From NCBI GenBank assembly GCA_028282725.1, contig JANQHF010000107.1, positions 62,001 through 126,000 on the forward strand: a DNA stretch of 64,000 nucleotides, written 5' to 3'. Source of the DNA: Saprospiraceae bacterium. Its GTDB lineage: Bacteria; Bacteroidota; Bacteroidia; Chitinophagales; Saprospiraceae. Numbering within the stretch: position 1 is the stretch's first letter; every line of letters begins with the position of its first letter. Of the stretch, positions 1 through 9,302 are shown one piece after another. The notes below the pieces were generated by a model that saw nothing but the letters and a program-made list of their open reading frames with translations, was not told where the DNA came from and ran no database searches. A program made the position numbers and the translations under genes.

Positions 1-955
1 CCCGAACCTTTGTGAAGATTACACCTTTCAGCCGGCCATCTTCAATGACGAATTCCTTTGGAGGCATATTATTCAGAATCGGTATGTCTTCTTCTATGGC
101 ATCTTCTATTTCCCAGGGGGATGCTTTCATAGTTTTAAACGGACTTCGTACAACCACCTTGACTTCTGTTCCGCCAAGTCTTCTGGACGTTCGGCAACAG
201 TCCATGGCCGTATTGCCACCGCCTAAAACGATTACTTTTTTTCCAATACTCGTGATGTGTTCAAAAGCTACACCTGCCAGCCATTCAATTCCAATATGGA
301 TATTGGCATCTCCCTCTTCCCGGCCTGGTATGTTCAAGTTTCGCCCTTTCGGTGCACCGGTTCCAACAAAGATGGCATCATAGTCCTTCTCCAGTGTTTC
401 TTTCATGCTGCTCACATAGTGATTGAAATGGGTGGTAATGCCCATATCAAGTATGTAGTCAACTTCTTCTTCAAGCACTTCAATGGGCAATCGAAATGCA
501 GGTATCTGGGTGCGCATCATACCTCCTCCTGCATGCCATTCATCGTACAAGTCCATTTCGTATCCCAGGGGAGCCAGGTCTCTTGCCACCGTTAGTGAGG
601 CAGGACCTCCACCAATCAGAGCAATCCTCTTTCCGTTTTTGATTAACGGAATCTCAGGCATCAGGTGTTTGACCTCTTCTTTATTGTCTGCTGCCACTCT
701 CTTGAGCCGACAGATTGCTACCGGTTCTTCTTCTACCCGGCCTCTCCGGCATGCAGGCTCGCAGGGACGGTCGCAGGTACGCCCAAGGATTCCGGGGAAC
801 ACATTGGACTCCCAATTGATCATATATGCCTCGGTATACTTCTTTTGGGCAATCAGTCTGATATACTCCGGTACAGGGGTGTGGGCTGGACATGCATACT
901 GGCAGTCAACTACCTTATGGAAATACTCGGGATCAGCAATATTCGTGGGTTTCAT
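1..955 (-). CDS. GltD-like Fe-S/FAD NAD(P)H oxidoreductase (3' end outside window)
   Basis: The reading frame starts at the ATG at 955 and is open to the window edge, giving about 318 residues without a stop. The first 90 residues carry two cysteine clusters (Cys18/Cys22 in CQYACP and Cys61/65/69 in CDRPCEPAC), typical of the 4Fe-4S domain of the glutamate synthase small subunit and the dihydropyrimidine dehydrogenase N-terminus. An FAD-binding GGGPAS motif follows near residue 115 and an NAD(P)H-binding GGGNTAMD motif near residue 225. The family passes electrons from NAD(P)H through FAD and Fe-S clusters. Whether this is a true GltD or one of the many related oxidoreductases of Bacteroidota cannot be decided because no large subunit is in view. 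Its 5' side faces about 520 bp of non-coding DNA. Confidence 0.82.
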   Translation of the reverse strand, partial: MKPTNIADPEYFHKVVDCQYACPAHTPVPEYIRLIAQKKYTEAYMINWESNVFPGILGRTCDRPCEPACRRGRVEEEPVAICRLKRVAADNKEEVKHLMPEIPLIKNGKRIALIGGGPASLTVARDLAPLGYEMDLYDEWHAGGGMMRTQIPAFRLPIEVLEEEVDYILDMGITTHFNHYVSSMKETLEKDYDAIFVGTGAPKGRNLNIPGREEGDANIHIGIEWLAGVAFEHITSIGKKVIVLGGGNTAMDCCRTSRRLGGTEVKVVVRSPFKTMKASPWEIEDAIEEDIPILNNMPPKEFVIEDGRLKGVIFTKVR

Positions 956-1238
956 TCAATCACGATTATATATCACCGCTAAATATTGTACATATTTATT
1001 AATCGGCAAAATTTATACTTGTTAACTTATATAATCAGGTGGTGTGGCTATCGTCAAAAACGCAATTAAACAAATCAAGTTGTTCAGTCAGATTTTTTTT
1101 ACCCGCTATAGAGGCCCGGTCCATTGTCGTATGAGTTCGCTTTCCCTAACCGGGTATCATTATTAATCGTCCAAAGTCTGCCAAAGTAGAACAAGGGTTG
1201 AATAAGAGGGGAAAATGTTTAATTATAAAGCGGGCGAT

Positions 1239-1310
1239 AACTTTAAGTAAGGTGACGGCTTAAAGCAAGGTGATAACTTTAAGTAAGGTGACTCTTTTAA
1301 GTAACCCTCT
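1239..1310 (+). repeat. 18-bp tandem repeat, about four units
   Basis: Four adjacent 18-bp units lie at 1239-1256, 1257-1274, 1275-1292 and 1293-1310. Units 1 and 3 are identical (AACTTTAAGTAAGGTGAC). Unit 2 differs at several bases and unit 4 keeps only the TTTAAGTAA core. The rest of the 956-1476 intergenic stretch shows no convincing gene, RNA or terminator. The repeat ends about 165 bp upstream of the first glycosyltransferase. Confidence 0.85.
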
Positions 1311-1476
1311 CGATTACCTGCATCTACTACGCGCTTCCCCAACAAGATCACTTCGGACTTGTTTAATTTCCGTGATTAGGCTATGTAGGAAAATGTTTTT
1401 ATTGAGATGCCTGAATGCTATAATTTGTTTGAATGTAAATTTGTAGTGTTTCGGTATCGTAAGGAAGGATATACAA

Positions 1477-2685
1477 TTGAGATTATTACAACTGACCAAG
1501 AAATTTCCTTTTCCATTAAAAGATGGTGAAGCATGGGCCGTAAAGGCGATTTCAGAGGGGCTGAAGAATGCAGGGGCGTCCTTGGATCTTTTTTCACTGA
1601 ATACCAAAAAACACTTTTCCGAAGAATGGGAGATACAACATCTCCAGAAAAAAGGCATTTATCACGATATTTTCGTTATTGATCATGTTTCTGCCAATCC
1701 TTATTTAAGAATTTTGCAAAGCATTATTACTAATCAACCTTTTCAGACAGTTGGTCATCTGTCCGGCATCGGGCTGTCCGATATGTCGAGTAAAGTGGAT
1801 CCATCTAAGTACGATGCACTGCTGGTGGAAAGTGTTTTTATGATACCTTACGCCAAGAGGTTGAAAAAGGAGAATACCAAACTAAAAATTGTGCTCAGAG
1901 CGCACAATGTGGAACATTTGATCTGGTCTCGCTATTCTGGTCTCTTTAATGGTCTCAACTCCTACATTTATCGCAGCCAGTCTCAAAAGTTAAAAAACTT
2001 TGAATTGGACCAATTAGAAGTAATTGATGGGTTGATTGCAATGTCGGATGTGGATCTGGACTATTTCAAAAAACTCTCTGCATCAATCGATTCCAATAAT
2101 TCAATAAAAGGAGTTATAGGCATGCATATGGACGAATTGGCAATATTCGAAAGGGAAGACAAGCCATTTATCCTCGGTTACATTGGATCAATCGATTGGA
2201 AGCCGAACGCAGAGGGACTTCGATGGTTTCTCGATACAATCTGGCCGAGACGGCAATCAATTAATACCGAAGTGGTCTTCATGGTAGCCGGGAGCAATAG
2301 TGACAAGGTAAAGAACATGCCATTGGTTCAAAATGTAAATTACCTGGGCGAAGTGGATGATAGTGACCAATTCTTGAAAAATATTGATTGTCTGATTGTT
2401 CCGCTTCGGGCGGGAAGTGGTACGAGGGTGAAGATTTTACAGGCATTTAAAAATGGAACGCCGGTAATAACGTCACCTCTTGGGATGGAGGGACTTGATG
2501 TAAAACACAAAAGGGAATTGTTGATCTCTGAAGGTGTAGAAGAATGGACAGACTCTATAGAGACCATTATAGACGGTCCGGACTTTGCTAATCAACTCGC
2601 AAGTAATGCATCAAAATACCTGAAACGCTATCACGATAGGAACACCATCGGCAGGGAGATCTATGAATTTGTTGAAAAATTATGA
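1477..2685 (+). CDS. Glycosyltransferase, GT4-like (first of pair)
   Basis: 402 residues with the two-Rossmann GT-B layout. An N-terminal acceptor-side domain opens with MRLLQLTKKFPFPLKDGE. The C-terminal donor domain contains ILGYIGSIDWKPN and the family motif VPLRAGSGTRVKILQAF followed by GTPVITSPLGMEGL. The enzyme probably transfers a sugar from a nucleotide-sugar to a cell-surface glycan; donor and acceptor cannot be read from sequence. The only usable start is TTG at 1477, because an in-frame TAG lies at 1444 and no ATG intervenes; a purine-rich AAGGAAGG stretch lies 8-15 bases upstream. Its stop overlaps the ATG of the next glycosyltransferase (ATGA), so the two are probably co-translated. 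Confidence 0.88.
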   Translation: MRLLQLTKKFPFPLKDGEAWAVKAISEGLKNAGASLDLFSLNTKKHFSEEWEIQHLQKKGIYHDIFVIDHVSANPYLRILQSIITNQPFQTVGHLSGIGLSDMSSKVDPSKYDALLVESVFMIPYAKRLKKENTKLKIVLRAHNVEHLIWSRYSGLFNGLNSYIYRSQSQKLKNFELDQLEVIDGLIAMSDVDLDYFKKLSASIDSNNSIKGVIGMHMDELAIFEREDKPFILGYIGSIDWKPNAEGLRWFLDTIWPRRQSINTEVVFMVAGSNSDKVKNMPLVQNVNYLGEVDDSDQFLKNIDCLIVPLRAGSGTRVKILQAFKNGTPVITSPLGMEGLDVKHKRELLISEGVEEWTDSIETIIDGPDFANQLASNASKYLKRYHDRNTIGREIYEFVEKL

Positions 2686-3866
2686 AGCCAAAAGTCGTTA
2701 TCCTTGGGGCCCGTTTTCCCTATCCTGTTGAAAAAGGAGACACGCTTCGGCTGTACCACCATATCACGGAAATGGCTCCTCATTTCAGGCTGTTTCTAAT
2801 TTGTCTGAGTGAGCACAGACCGAAAGAAGATCACATCGAGGTGATCAGGGATTTGACAGAATCCGTGAGCACTTACGTGCTGCCTGTGAGACAAAGAAAA
2901 TTAAATGTAGCCAGGCATTTGATGAGTGATGTTCCCATGCAGGTTCGTTATTTTTTCGATCCACAGGTTTGCGATGAAATTGAGGATGAAATAGGCCTGA
3001 TCCAACCCGATCATATACATGTACACCTGCTCCGGATGGTGCCGTATATCTCTGCCTTGCCCTATGACATTCCGTTGACCATTGACTTCATGGATTCAAT
3101 GACCATGAATGATCTTGCCGGTCAATATTTAAATCGCGGACTTGCGAGAATGTTGATTTCTAAGGAACGTAAGGCCCTGAAGAAATATGAATGGCAGGCT
3201 TCACAAAAGACAAATGATCGATTCATCATTTCCGAAAGGGACAATGTATCTTTTCAAAAAGAACATGGGGTGAACTGTCATGTTTTGCCAAATGGCGTTG
3301 ATGCCGTGTATTTCAAATATCAGGTTCTCGAAGATTCAAAAGAATTTGACGTCGTGTTTTGCGGAAATCTCTCCTATACCCCAAATATCATGGCATCTGC
3401 ATTTATACTTGAAAAGTTGGCAGACCTCATGCCGCATATTCAGTTCCTCATAGCTGGTGCCAGTCCCTCGGATCGTTTGATGAGCACACAAAAGAAGAAT
3501 GTGAGGATTGAGGGATACCAGCCTGATATCAGGAATACGTATTACAAGGGTAAAATAATGATCGCCCCAATATTTAAGGGGTCAGGATTACAGAATAAAG
3601 TCCTTGAAGCCATGGCCTGCGGTACTCCCTGTATCGTAACGAGTTTTGTAAATGAAGCAATCGGTGCCCAGGTCGGAAAGCAATTATTGATCGCAGATAG
3701 CATCGATGACTTTGTATTGAATGTAAATGATTTAATTTCGCATCCTGATAAGCGCATGGCGCTGAGTCGCTCGGCAAGAAAATGGGTAGAAGAAGCCTAT
3801 CATTGGACGGACAAAACCCAGAAATTGATCGAGGTTGTAAAAAAAAGTGTGGATGTCAGAATTTGA
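2682..3866 (+). CDS. Glycosyltransferase, GT4-like (second of pair)
   Basis: 394 residues, GT-B type. The start (KVVILGARFPYPVEKGDTLR) resembles the sugar transferases associated with exopolysaccharide and exosortase-type loci. The donor domain carries FCGNLSYTPN, then IAPIFKGSGLQNKVLEAMAC with GTPCIVTS, where the family's nucleotide-sugar-binding Glu is expected. It starts inside the stop of the preceding transferase and its end overlaps the start of the riboflavin gene by 14 bases, so the three form one transcription unit. The pair likely acts successively on the same surface glycan; this is inference from order only. There is no wzx, wzy or other polysaccharide gene nearby. Confidence 0.88.
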   Translation: MKPKVVILGARFPYPVEKGDTLRLYHHITEMAPHFRLFLICLSEHRPKEDHIEVIRDLTESVSTYVLPVRQRKLNVARHLMSDVPMQVRYFFDPQVCDEIEDEIGLIQPDHIHVHLLRMVPYISALPYDIPLTIDFMDSMTMNDLAGQYLNRGLARMLISKERKALKKYEWQASQKTNDRFIISERDNVSFQKEHGVNCHVLPNGVDAVYFKYQVLEDSKEFDVVFCGNLSYTPNIMASAFILEKLADLMPHIQFLIAGASPSDRLMSTQKKNVRIEGYQPDIRNTYYKGKIMIAPIFKGSGLQNKVLEAMACGTPCIVTSFVNEAIGAQVGKQLLIADSIDDFVLNVNDLISHPDKRMALSRSARKWVEEAYHWTDKTQKLIEVVKKSVDVRI

Positions 3867-4965
3867 GCTAAATACAATAGAGGAGGCCATCAACGATATA
3901 CGTAACGGTAAGGTCATTATTGTGGTGGACGATGAGGGACGTGAGAATGAAGGTGACTTTATTTGCTCTGCCCAGGCAATCACGCCGGAAATCGTCAATT
4001 TCATGGCTACATATGGAAGAGGTTTGATTTGTGCCCCAATCCTGGAAGAAAAAGCGGATGATCTGGACCTTCCCCTAATGGTCAATAAAAATACAGCTTT
4101 ACATGAGACGGCATTTACGGTTTCGATTGATCTTGATGGCAATGGAGTGACGACAGGAATTTCGGCCTCAGACAGGGCACTTACCTTACAGAAATTAGCT
4201 TGTCGTGATTGTAAGGCAGATGATTTTGCCCGCCCTGGGCACATCTTTCCATTGAGGGCAAAGAAAGGCGGTGTGCTGAGACGAACAGGGCATACTGAGG
4301 CTGCCATTGACCTTGCATTACTGGCGGGTCATGAACCCGTAGGTGTTCTGGTAGAGATCCTGAATGAAGACGGATCGATGGCACGGCTACCGGATTTGTT
4401 TGCCATTTCGGAAAAGCATGATGTAAAAATCATCTCAATAGAGGATTTGGTTGCTTTTCGTATGAGTACGGAAAGCATAGTTGAAGAAATTTATCGCACC
4501 ACTATTTCCAGTCCTTACGGTGATTTTTCAATATGTGCTTTTGGGCAAGTCGATACGAGAGATGTTCATCTGGCACTGGTAAAAGGTTCTATCCAAGGAG
4601 ACAATGCCGTCCCTGTAAGAATGCATTCAGCTTTTGCCGGTGAGCACTTATACAATTTTCTGACAGATACACAATCTCCGATTCAGCGTGCCCTGAACTT
4701 CATCAGGGGCGAAGAGACCGGTGTTATTGTCATCATGCGACAGGGTAAACGCAATGCAGACTTGTTGAGCCAATTGAAGATGATTGACGGGGAGACAGGG
4801 AATATAAAGAAAACACAAAGCGAAATCCAAAAGGACTATGGTGTAGGTGCCCAGATCCTGCGAAGACTAGGTATTCAGAAAATCTCACTTCTTTCTAACT
4901 CACCAAAAAAAAGGATCGGTCTTGATGGTTACGGGTTGGAGATTGTTTCTTACCAGGAGTTTTAG
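3853..4965 (+). CDS. ribB: 3,4-dihydroxy-2-butanone 4-phosphate synthase fused to a degenerate GTP cyclohydrolase II domain
   Basis: 370 residues. Residues 1-205 are a complete RibB domain, which makes the four-carbon unit of riboflavin from ribulose 5-phosphate: DDEGRENEGD (26-36), TTGISASDRA, RPGHIFPLRA and RRTGHTEAAIDLA are all intact. Residues 205-370 align with GTP cyclohydrolase II, including the terminal YGVGAQILRRLG and GLDGYGLEIV. However, the zinc site C-x10-C-x-C is replaced (HSAFAGEH, then FLTDTQ) and the RQEGRGIGL motif reads RQGKRNADLL. The RibA half is therefore probably not a functional cyclohydrolase. Similar degenerate fusions are known to me from other Bacteroidota. The ATG at 3853 is preferred over a GTG two codons upstream. 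Confidence 0.92.
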   Translation: MSEFELNTIEEAINDIRNGKVIIVVDDEGRENEGDFICSAQAITPEIVNFMATYGRGLICAPILEEKADDLDLPLMVNKNTALHETAFTVSIDLDGNGVTTGISASDRALTLQKLACRDCKADDFARPGHIFPLRAKKGGVLRRTGHTEAAIDLALLAGHEPVGVLVEILNEDGSMARLPDLFAISEKHDVKIISIEDLVAFRMSTESIVEEIYRTTISSPYGDFSICAFGQVDTRDVHLALVKGSIQGDNAVPVRMHSAFAGEHLYNFLTDTQSPIQRALNFIRGEETGVIVIMRQGKRNADLLSQLKMIDGETGNIKKTQSEIQKDYGVGAQILRRLGIQKISLLSNSPKKRIGLDGYGLEIVSYQEF

Positions 4966-5005
4966 TCGACAAAAAGTTAGCATTCCTCTTTGATCCCGAC
5001 GAGAC

Positions 5006-6088
5006 CTAAAATTCAGGACATATATTGTTCTCATCCTGGTGCTCCCCGATATAAGAAATGCTGAATTCGAATGTCCCCCTGCCCAGCGGACTATTGGATA
5101 TTTTCCGAAGGAAATAATCGTAACTCAAACCGATGAGTAATCCGCTTTTTTCAAACCCTACGGTTGCAATGAAATCGGTAGGTTTAAAACTGCCAAGATC
5201 ACTGCTTCCCCGCAACCACCCACCAAGATGAAAGGCAACACCTTCGCTGTCAATCATCCTGTATTTCAGATTGGTACCTGCAATGGCAGTATTGGCCTGT
5301 CCTTGTTGTATAAATATAATCCTGGGTTGGATGACCAAAAGGTCACTTCGCTCAAAAGACATCCCACCGTGAATACTCAACTTGCTTTGCAATTTGAATG
5401 GCTCATAATTGTCGGTAATAGTCAGATCACGGTCGAAAAATGAGATATTGGGTTGATTCCAATGATGATAGGCGACACCCAGATAAAATCCTCTCTCCGG
5501 TTTAGGTTGAATCGAATAATGGATGCCCAGTGCGAGATCCGGATAAGCGATGGAATTGGCAGGAAGTGATTCCTGGGTCGGAAAATTGTATTGATCCACT
5601 CCGTCAAATTGATCCTGAAATGTCAGGTCCTCATAATTTACTCCTCTTTGTCCAAGTCCTAATTGAAAACCTGCACTGAGGTATTGGTTGCTGTCATCAT
5701 CCAATAATTTGTGAAATGCTCCAAACAAAGCGAGATGATTCACATCGTAGTCAAATTGGCTGACCCGATCGGAGAAAAATTGAATACCGACAGCCGCAAC
5801 ATCATTCCCCGTTGTATATGATCCGCGATCATTTCTCAGTGTGAATCGAATATCACCTCCCGCTGTGTAAGTGGTAAATGGGTTGTCCAATGCGGCTGCC
5901 CATTGACTGCGATAACTCGTCATTACCCGGAAAGTGCCCGAATGGGATCCGGTCAGCGCGGGATTGAGATACAAAGGATTCGCATAAAATTGGCTGAATT
6001 GAGCATCTTGACCGTTACTATCGCAGGTGAAGAATACAACAGAGAATATGCATACGATTAAGCGATTAAGCCTTTTGTGCCTTTGCAT
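5006..6088 (-). CDS. PorP/SprF family type IX secretion membrane protein
   Basis: 360 residues with a signal peptide (residues 1-27, ending near CDSNGQ), then the family's diagnostic opening DAQFSQFYANPLYLNPALTG. The rest is a predicted outer-membrane beta-barrel rich in alternating aromatic and polar strands. PorP/SprF proteins work with T9SS, as outer-membrane partners that retain or present secreted proteins. The gene is the last of a minus-strand run after yggS (58 bp gap). A large T9SS cargo protein lies 3.4 kb away on the other strand, a plausible but unproved partner. It converges with ribB, with only 40 bp between stops and no obvious terminator. Confidence 0.92.
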   Translation of the reverse strand: MQRHKRLNRLIVCIFSVVFFTCDSNGQDAQFSQFYANPLYLNPALTGSHSGTFRVMTSYRSQWAAALDNPFTTYTAGGDIRFTLRNDRGSYTTGNDVAAVGIQFFSDRVSQFDYDVNHLALFGAFHKLLDDDSNQYLSAGFQLGLGQRGVNYEDLTFQDQFDGVDQYNFPTQESLPANSIAYPDLALGIHYSIQPKPERGFYLGVAYHHWNQPNISFFDRDLTITDNYEPFKLQSKLSIHGGMSFERSDLLVIQPRIIFIQQGQANTAIAGTNLKYRMIDSEGVAFHLGGWLRGSSDLGSFKPTDFIATVGFEKSGLLIGLSYDYFLRKISNSPLGRGTFEFSISYIGEHQDENNICPEF

Positions 6089-6146
6089 GGGGATTTAACG
6101 AAGCAGCCATTAAAAGAGTATTTGTGCTGAATAAGAATTATTGACC

Positions 6147-6812
6147 TCAAATTCTCGGTCCAAAAATCAAACTTCCAATCCTCACCATATTCGATCCTTC
6201 CTCGATTGCAATTTTGTAGTCTCCTGACATGCCAATGGATAAAATGGGTTGATCAGAAAACAAATCCGGGTATTGTTCGCTTGTTTGTTTACAAATGCTC
6301 ATGAAGTGCTGAAACTCTTGTCGAATGATCGTTTCGTCATCGGTAAACGTGCCCATTCCCATGAAGCCTCTGATATCGACGTGACCATATGAGTTTTGGG
6401 TATATGTTTCCAGGATCTCTTTCAATTCGGGTAAAGGAAGACCACTTTTTGAATCCTCGCTGGCTATTTTGACCTGGAGTAATACCCGAATGACCCGGTA
6501 GTTTTTTCCGGCTTCCTTATCGATAGTCTTTAAAAGAGCATGTGATGAGACCGAATGTATCAGGTATACGAATGGAGCTATGTATTTGACTTTGTTTCGC
6601 TGAAGGTTTCCGATCATATGCCACCTGATGTCGCCGGGAAGTTGAGGTAATTTTTCCACCAATTCCTGCACCCTGTTCTCGCCGAAATCACGTACACCTA
6701 ATTCATAGACATCGCGTATTTGCTGAACCGACTTGGTTTTAGACACTGCAACGAGGTCTACATTTTGCTTCTGTAATTCTTCCAGAAGATGCATCAAATC
6801 AGTTGTTGACAT
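6147..6812 (-). CDS. yggS: YggS family pyridoxal-phosphate homeostasis protein
   Basis: 221 residues, the usual length for the single-domain PLP-binding TIM-barrel family. The PLP lysine sits in VAVSKTKS near residue 24. Further family signatures are DFGENRVQELVEK, WHMIGNLQRNKVK, IHSV and, near the C-terminus, LSIGMSGDYKIAIEEGSNMVRIGSLIFG, quoted here in shortened form as SIGMSGDY and MVRIGS. The protein buffers pyridoxal phosphate in the cytoplasm and influences amino and keto acid balance. Its start lies one base after the stop of gatB, indicating translational coupling. Confidence 0.95.
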   Translation of the reverse strand: MSTTDLMHLLEELQKQNVDLVAVSKTKSVQQIRDVYELGVRDFGENRVQELVEKLPQLPGDIRWHMIGNLQRNKVKYIAPFVYLIHSVSSHALLKTIDKEAGKNYRVIRVLLQVKIASEDSKSGLPLPELKEILETYTQNSYGHVDIRGFMGMGTFTDDETIIRQEFQHFMSICKQTSEQYPDLFSDQPILSIGMSGDYKIAIEEGSNMVRIGSLIFGPRI

Positions 6813-6813
6813 G

Positions 6814-8247
6814 TTACCCGGATAATTGTTCTTCTAAGATGGTTTTGAGCTCTTTTGGGTTTATGGCCTCTTTAGATGACCTTTTGACGGCTCCTATAAA
6901 AAAACCGATCAATGCCTTCTTTCCTTTTTGGTATTCATTTGCCTGCCTGGGATTGGAAGCAATGATTTCCTGGACCAATTGCACCAATTCATCTCCCTTT
7001 GTTTGAATGATCAATCCCATTTTCTCTGCCAGGTCTTCAGGAGATTTTTGGGGATTGTTCAAAAGTGCCGGCCATAGCTGCTGATGTGCTTGTGAGGCAC
7101 TCAATTTCCCCTGATCAATCAATTGGAGGTAGGATGTACATTGATCCAAACTCAGAGCGAATTCAGAGATTGATTGACCCTCTGTCAGCGAAGGTAATAC
7201 TTGATTGACCAGGAGATTCGCGCAGGGCCTGGCATCGGAGCCCAGGGAAACCAGGTCTTTGAAATAATCATATATATCTACAGACTGCGTGATTTGCTCC
7301 GCATAATCTCTGGAAAGGCCTAACTCTTGGGTAAGACGTCTTTTAATTTTCCATGGAAGCTCGGGCATATGATCCTGAATACCTCGTAAAGTCTCATCAG
7401 AAATCTGAATCGGCGGCAGGTCCGGGTCCGGGAAATAGCGATAATCCGCAATTCCTTCCTTCTTCCTCATAATTTTGGTAGATCCGGTTATGGGATCAAA
7501 ATGTAGCGTCTGTTTAGAGAATGTCTGTCCATCTTCGATCATTTCGATTTGGCGGGCTGATTCAAATCGAACCGCTTCCCTTGCAAATCTCTTGCTATTG
7601 AGGTTTTTGATTTCGCATCGTTCGCCCAATTCTATTCTTCCGGCAGGTTTTACGGAGACATTGCAATCACAGCGCATCGAGCCCTTTTCCATGTCTGCAT
7701 CGGACACCTCAATGAATCGAAGCAGCTTTTGAAGTTCCGCAATAAACTCAAATACCTCATCACCGTTCGACAGATCAGGTTCTGTTACCAGTTCAAGAAG
7801 TGGTGTGCCCGCTCTGTTTAAGTCAATAAGGGAGTATTCGGGGTGAATGTCATGAATGGTTTTGCCCGCATCTTCTTCCATATGAATATGATGGATGCGA
7901 ATCTTTTTAGTCCCGTTGTTGAGGCGAATGTTCAAGTGGCCTCCTACACAAATAGGTCGATGATCCTGGGTGATCTGGTAACCCTTGGGCAAGTCGGGAT
8001 AAAAATAGTGTTTCCGGTCAAAGAAACTGGTCTGATTGATCTTGCAGCCCAATGCCAGTCCAAGCCTGATTGCTTTTTCGATATGAAGCATATTGGGTAC
8101 CGGAAGTGTCCCGGGATGTGCAGCAGAGATAGCCGAAACATGTGTGTTTGCCTCATCTCCAAAGACATTTCCATCCGGGCAAAACGCTTTGGAAGCAGTG
8201 TTCATTTGAATATGAACCTCCAATCCGATGACAGTGTCGTATGTCAT
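6814..8247 (-). CDS. gatB: Aspartyl/glutamyl-tRNA(Asn/Gln) amidotransferase subunit B
   Basis: 477 residues, full length. It opens with YDTVIGLEVHIQMNT, followed by the GatB signature region around DLPKGYQITQDHRPI and the conserved EDAGKTIHD, DLNRAGTPLLELVTEPD and MRCDCNVSV segments. The C-terminal helical YqeY-like tail ends at the stop. GatB binds the mischarged Glu-tRNA(Gln) or Asp-tRNA(Asn) and phosphorylates the acyl group before amidation, in complex with GatA and GatC. gatC is on this window at 51.4 kb; gatA is not present. The gene sits between a DUF3667 protein (8 bp gap) and yggS (1 bp gap). Confidence 0.97.
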   Translation of the reverse strand: MTYDTVIGLEVHIQMNTASKAFCPDGNVFGDEANTHVSAISAAHPGTLPVPNMLHIEKAIRLGLALGCKINQTSFFDRKHYFYPDLPKGYQITQDHRPICVGGHLNIRLNNGTKKIRIHHIHMEEDAGKTIHDIHPEYSLIDLNRAGTPLLELVTEPDLSNGDEVFEFIAELQKLLRFIEVSDADMEKGSMRCDCNVSVKPAGRIELGERCEIKNLNSKRFAREAVRFESARQIEMIEDGQTFSKQTLHFDPITGSTKIMRKKEGIADYRYFPDPDLPPIQISDETLRGIQDHMPELPWKIKRRLTQELGLSRDYAEQITQSVDIYDYFKDLVSLGSDARPCANLLVNQVLPSLTEGQSISEFALSLDQCTSYLQLIDQGKLSASQAHQQLWPALLNNPQKSPEDLAEKMGLIIQTKGDELVQLVQEIIASNPRQANEYQKGKKALIGFFIGAVKRSSKEAINPKELKTILEEQLSG

Positions 8248-8255
8248 ATGAAATG

Positions 8256-9302
8256 TTAGTTAAAAAAGAGAAAGCTGATGAGGCTTACCATGACGACCAT
8301 AGTGATCAGCAAACTTAAATATATAAAACCTGTCATAACAAACTTAATAAACGTTTTAATCCATCCCTGTTGGTAATAATATTTCATGGATAAGAAAAGG
8401 AACAATACGATTATGAAATAGGCAGCATCATCCAGATTATTATCAGGGCCAATGAATCTGAAACCCGCCCATAGACCTATAGTTGCAATCAGGAAAGAAA
8501 ATGTGTGAATATTGAAAAGAAGAACGAGATGTTCTACGTAATATCTATTTCGTCTGATATACAAGAGCTTCAGAAAAAGTCCAATCAGCAAGATGACTGA
8601 GAAAATAATCCAAATGAGGTTACCTACTGCAAAACGTACGGCTCCGGAAGGATCTCTTGCTGCCCGGAGCACCTGGGTTGATATAACGCGTTCCCAATAC
8701 GTAGTCAGGCTATACCTATCCATAAAAGTATCAATCGGCATGTCGTAAATATCAGCCCTCCTGAACTTATATTTCTTTTCGGTCAAGGTAGTCCTGAAGG
8801 TGGTTCCTCCCGAGGATTGCGAATCATTTACCGTAATTGAATCACCTGAGGTACGGATTTCCTTGAAAATAGCTTGCTCAAGACTGTCGATATCCGAAAT
8901 GGCAAATTGTGAAGCAAGAGAATCCTTCATGGCTATGAAATCGTAGTGCATTTTGGCCTGACCCAGCTTTTCCAGGGATTCAATATTTTCCCTGTTCAAG
9001 GTATCCAATGGAATCAGGTTGGTAATCACGGCAATATGAATGACCAGGGCAACAAGGAAAAAGCGAATGGGATTAAGAAATCTCTTCCGTTTTCCCTCCA
9101 TGAATTTCCGGCTTAAATAACCAGGTACCGGTAAATAAAATAAGGATCGGTACAGACTGCTATCAAGATCAAATAAGCTGGCAAAAAATTCGGCTACCAG
9201 AGACCATACGCTGAGCTTGGAATAGTGGATCTTTTGACCACATTCCGGGCAAAATAAGTGACTTTCTTCCAGCTGAAATCCGCAGTTCAGACACTCCCCC
9301 AT
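8256..9302 (-). CDS. DUF3667 family zinc-ribbon membrane protein
   Basis: 348 residues from the ATG at 9302. A zinc ribbon at the N-terminus has Cys4/Cys7 and Cys18/Cys21 (CLNCG, CPECGQ). A segment with RKRFLNPIRFFLVALVIH starts the first membrane helix; an extramembrane region of about 120 residues follows, then three or four further helices to the C-terminus. This is the architecture of DUF3667, a Bacteroidota family of unknown function. An in-frame ATG at 9377 would add 25 residues before the first Cys, which looks less likely because the family begins just before the ribbon. It heads the minus-strand run that includes gatB, yggS and porP/sprF. Confidence 0.8.
   Translation of the reverse strand: MGECLNCGFQLEESHLFCPECGQKIHYSKLSVWSLVAEFFASLFDLDSSLYRSLFYLPVPGYLSRKFMEGKRKRFLNPIRFFLVALVIHIAVITNLIPLDTLNRENIESLEKLGQAKMHYDFIAMKDSLASQFAISDIDSLEQAIFKEIRTSGDSITVNDSQSSGGTTFRTTLTEKKYKFRRADIYDMPIDTFMDRYSLTTYWERVISTQVLRAARDPSGAVRFAVGNLIWIIFSVILLIGLFLKLLYIRRNRYYVEHLVLLFNIHTFSFLIATIGLWAGFRFIGPDNNLDDAAYFIIVLFLFLSMKYYYQQGWIKTFIKFVMTGFIYLSLLITMVVMVSLISFLFFN

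Noticed and set aside
3732-4307. 191-residue frame antisense to the glycosyltransferase end and ribB
   Set aside because: It mirrors two clearly coding genes on the plus strand and shows no family motif or plausible start.
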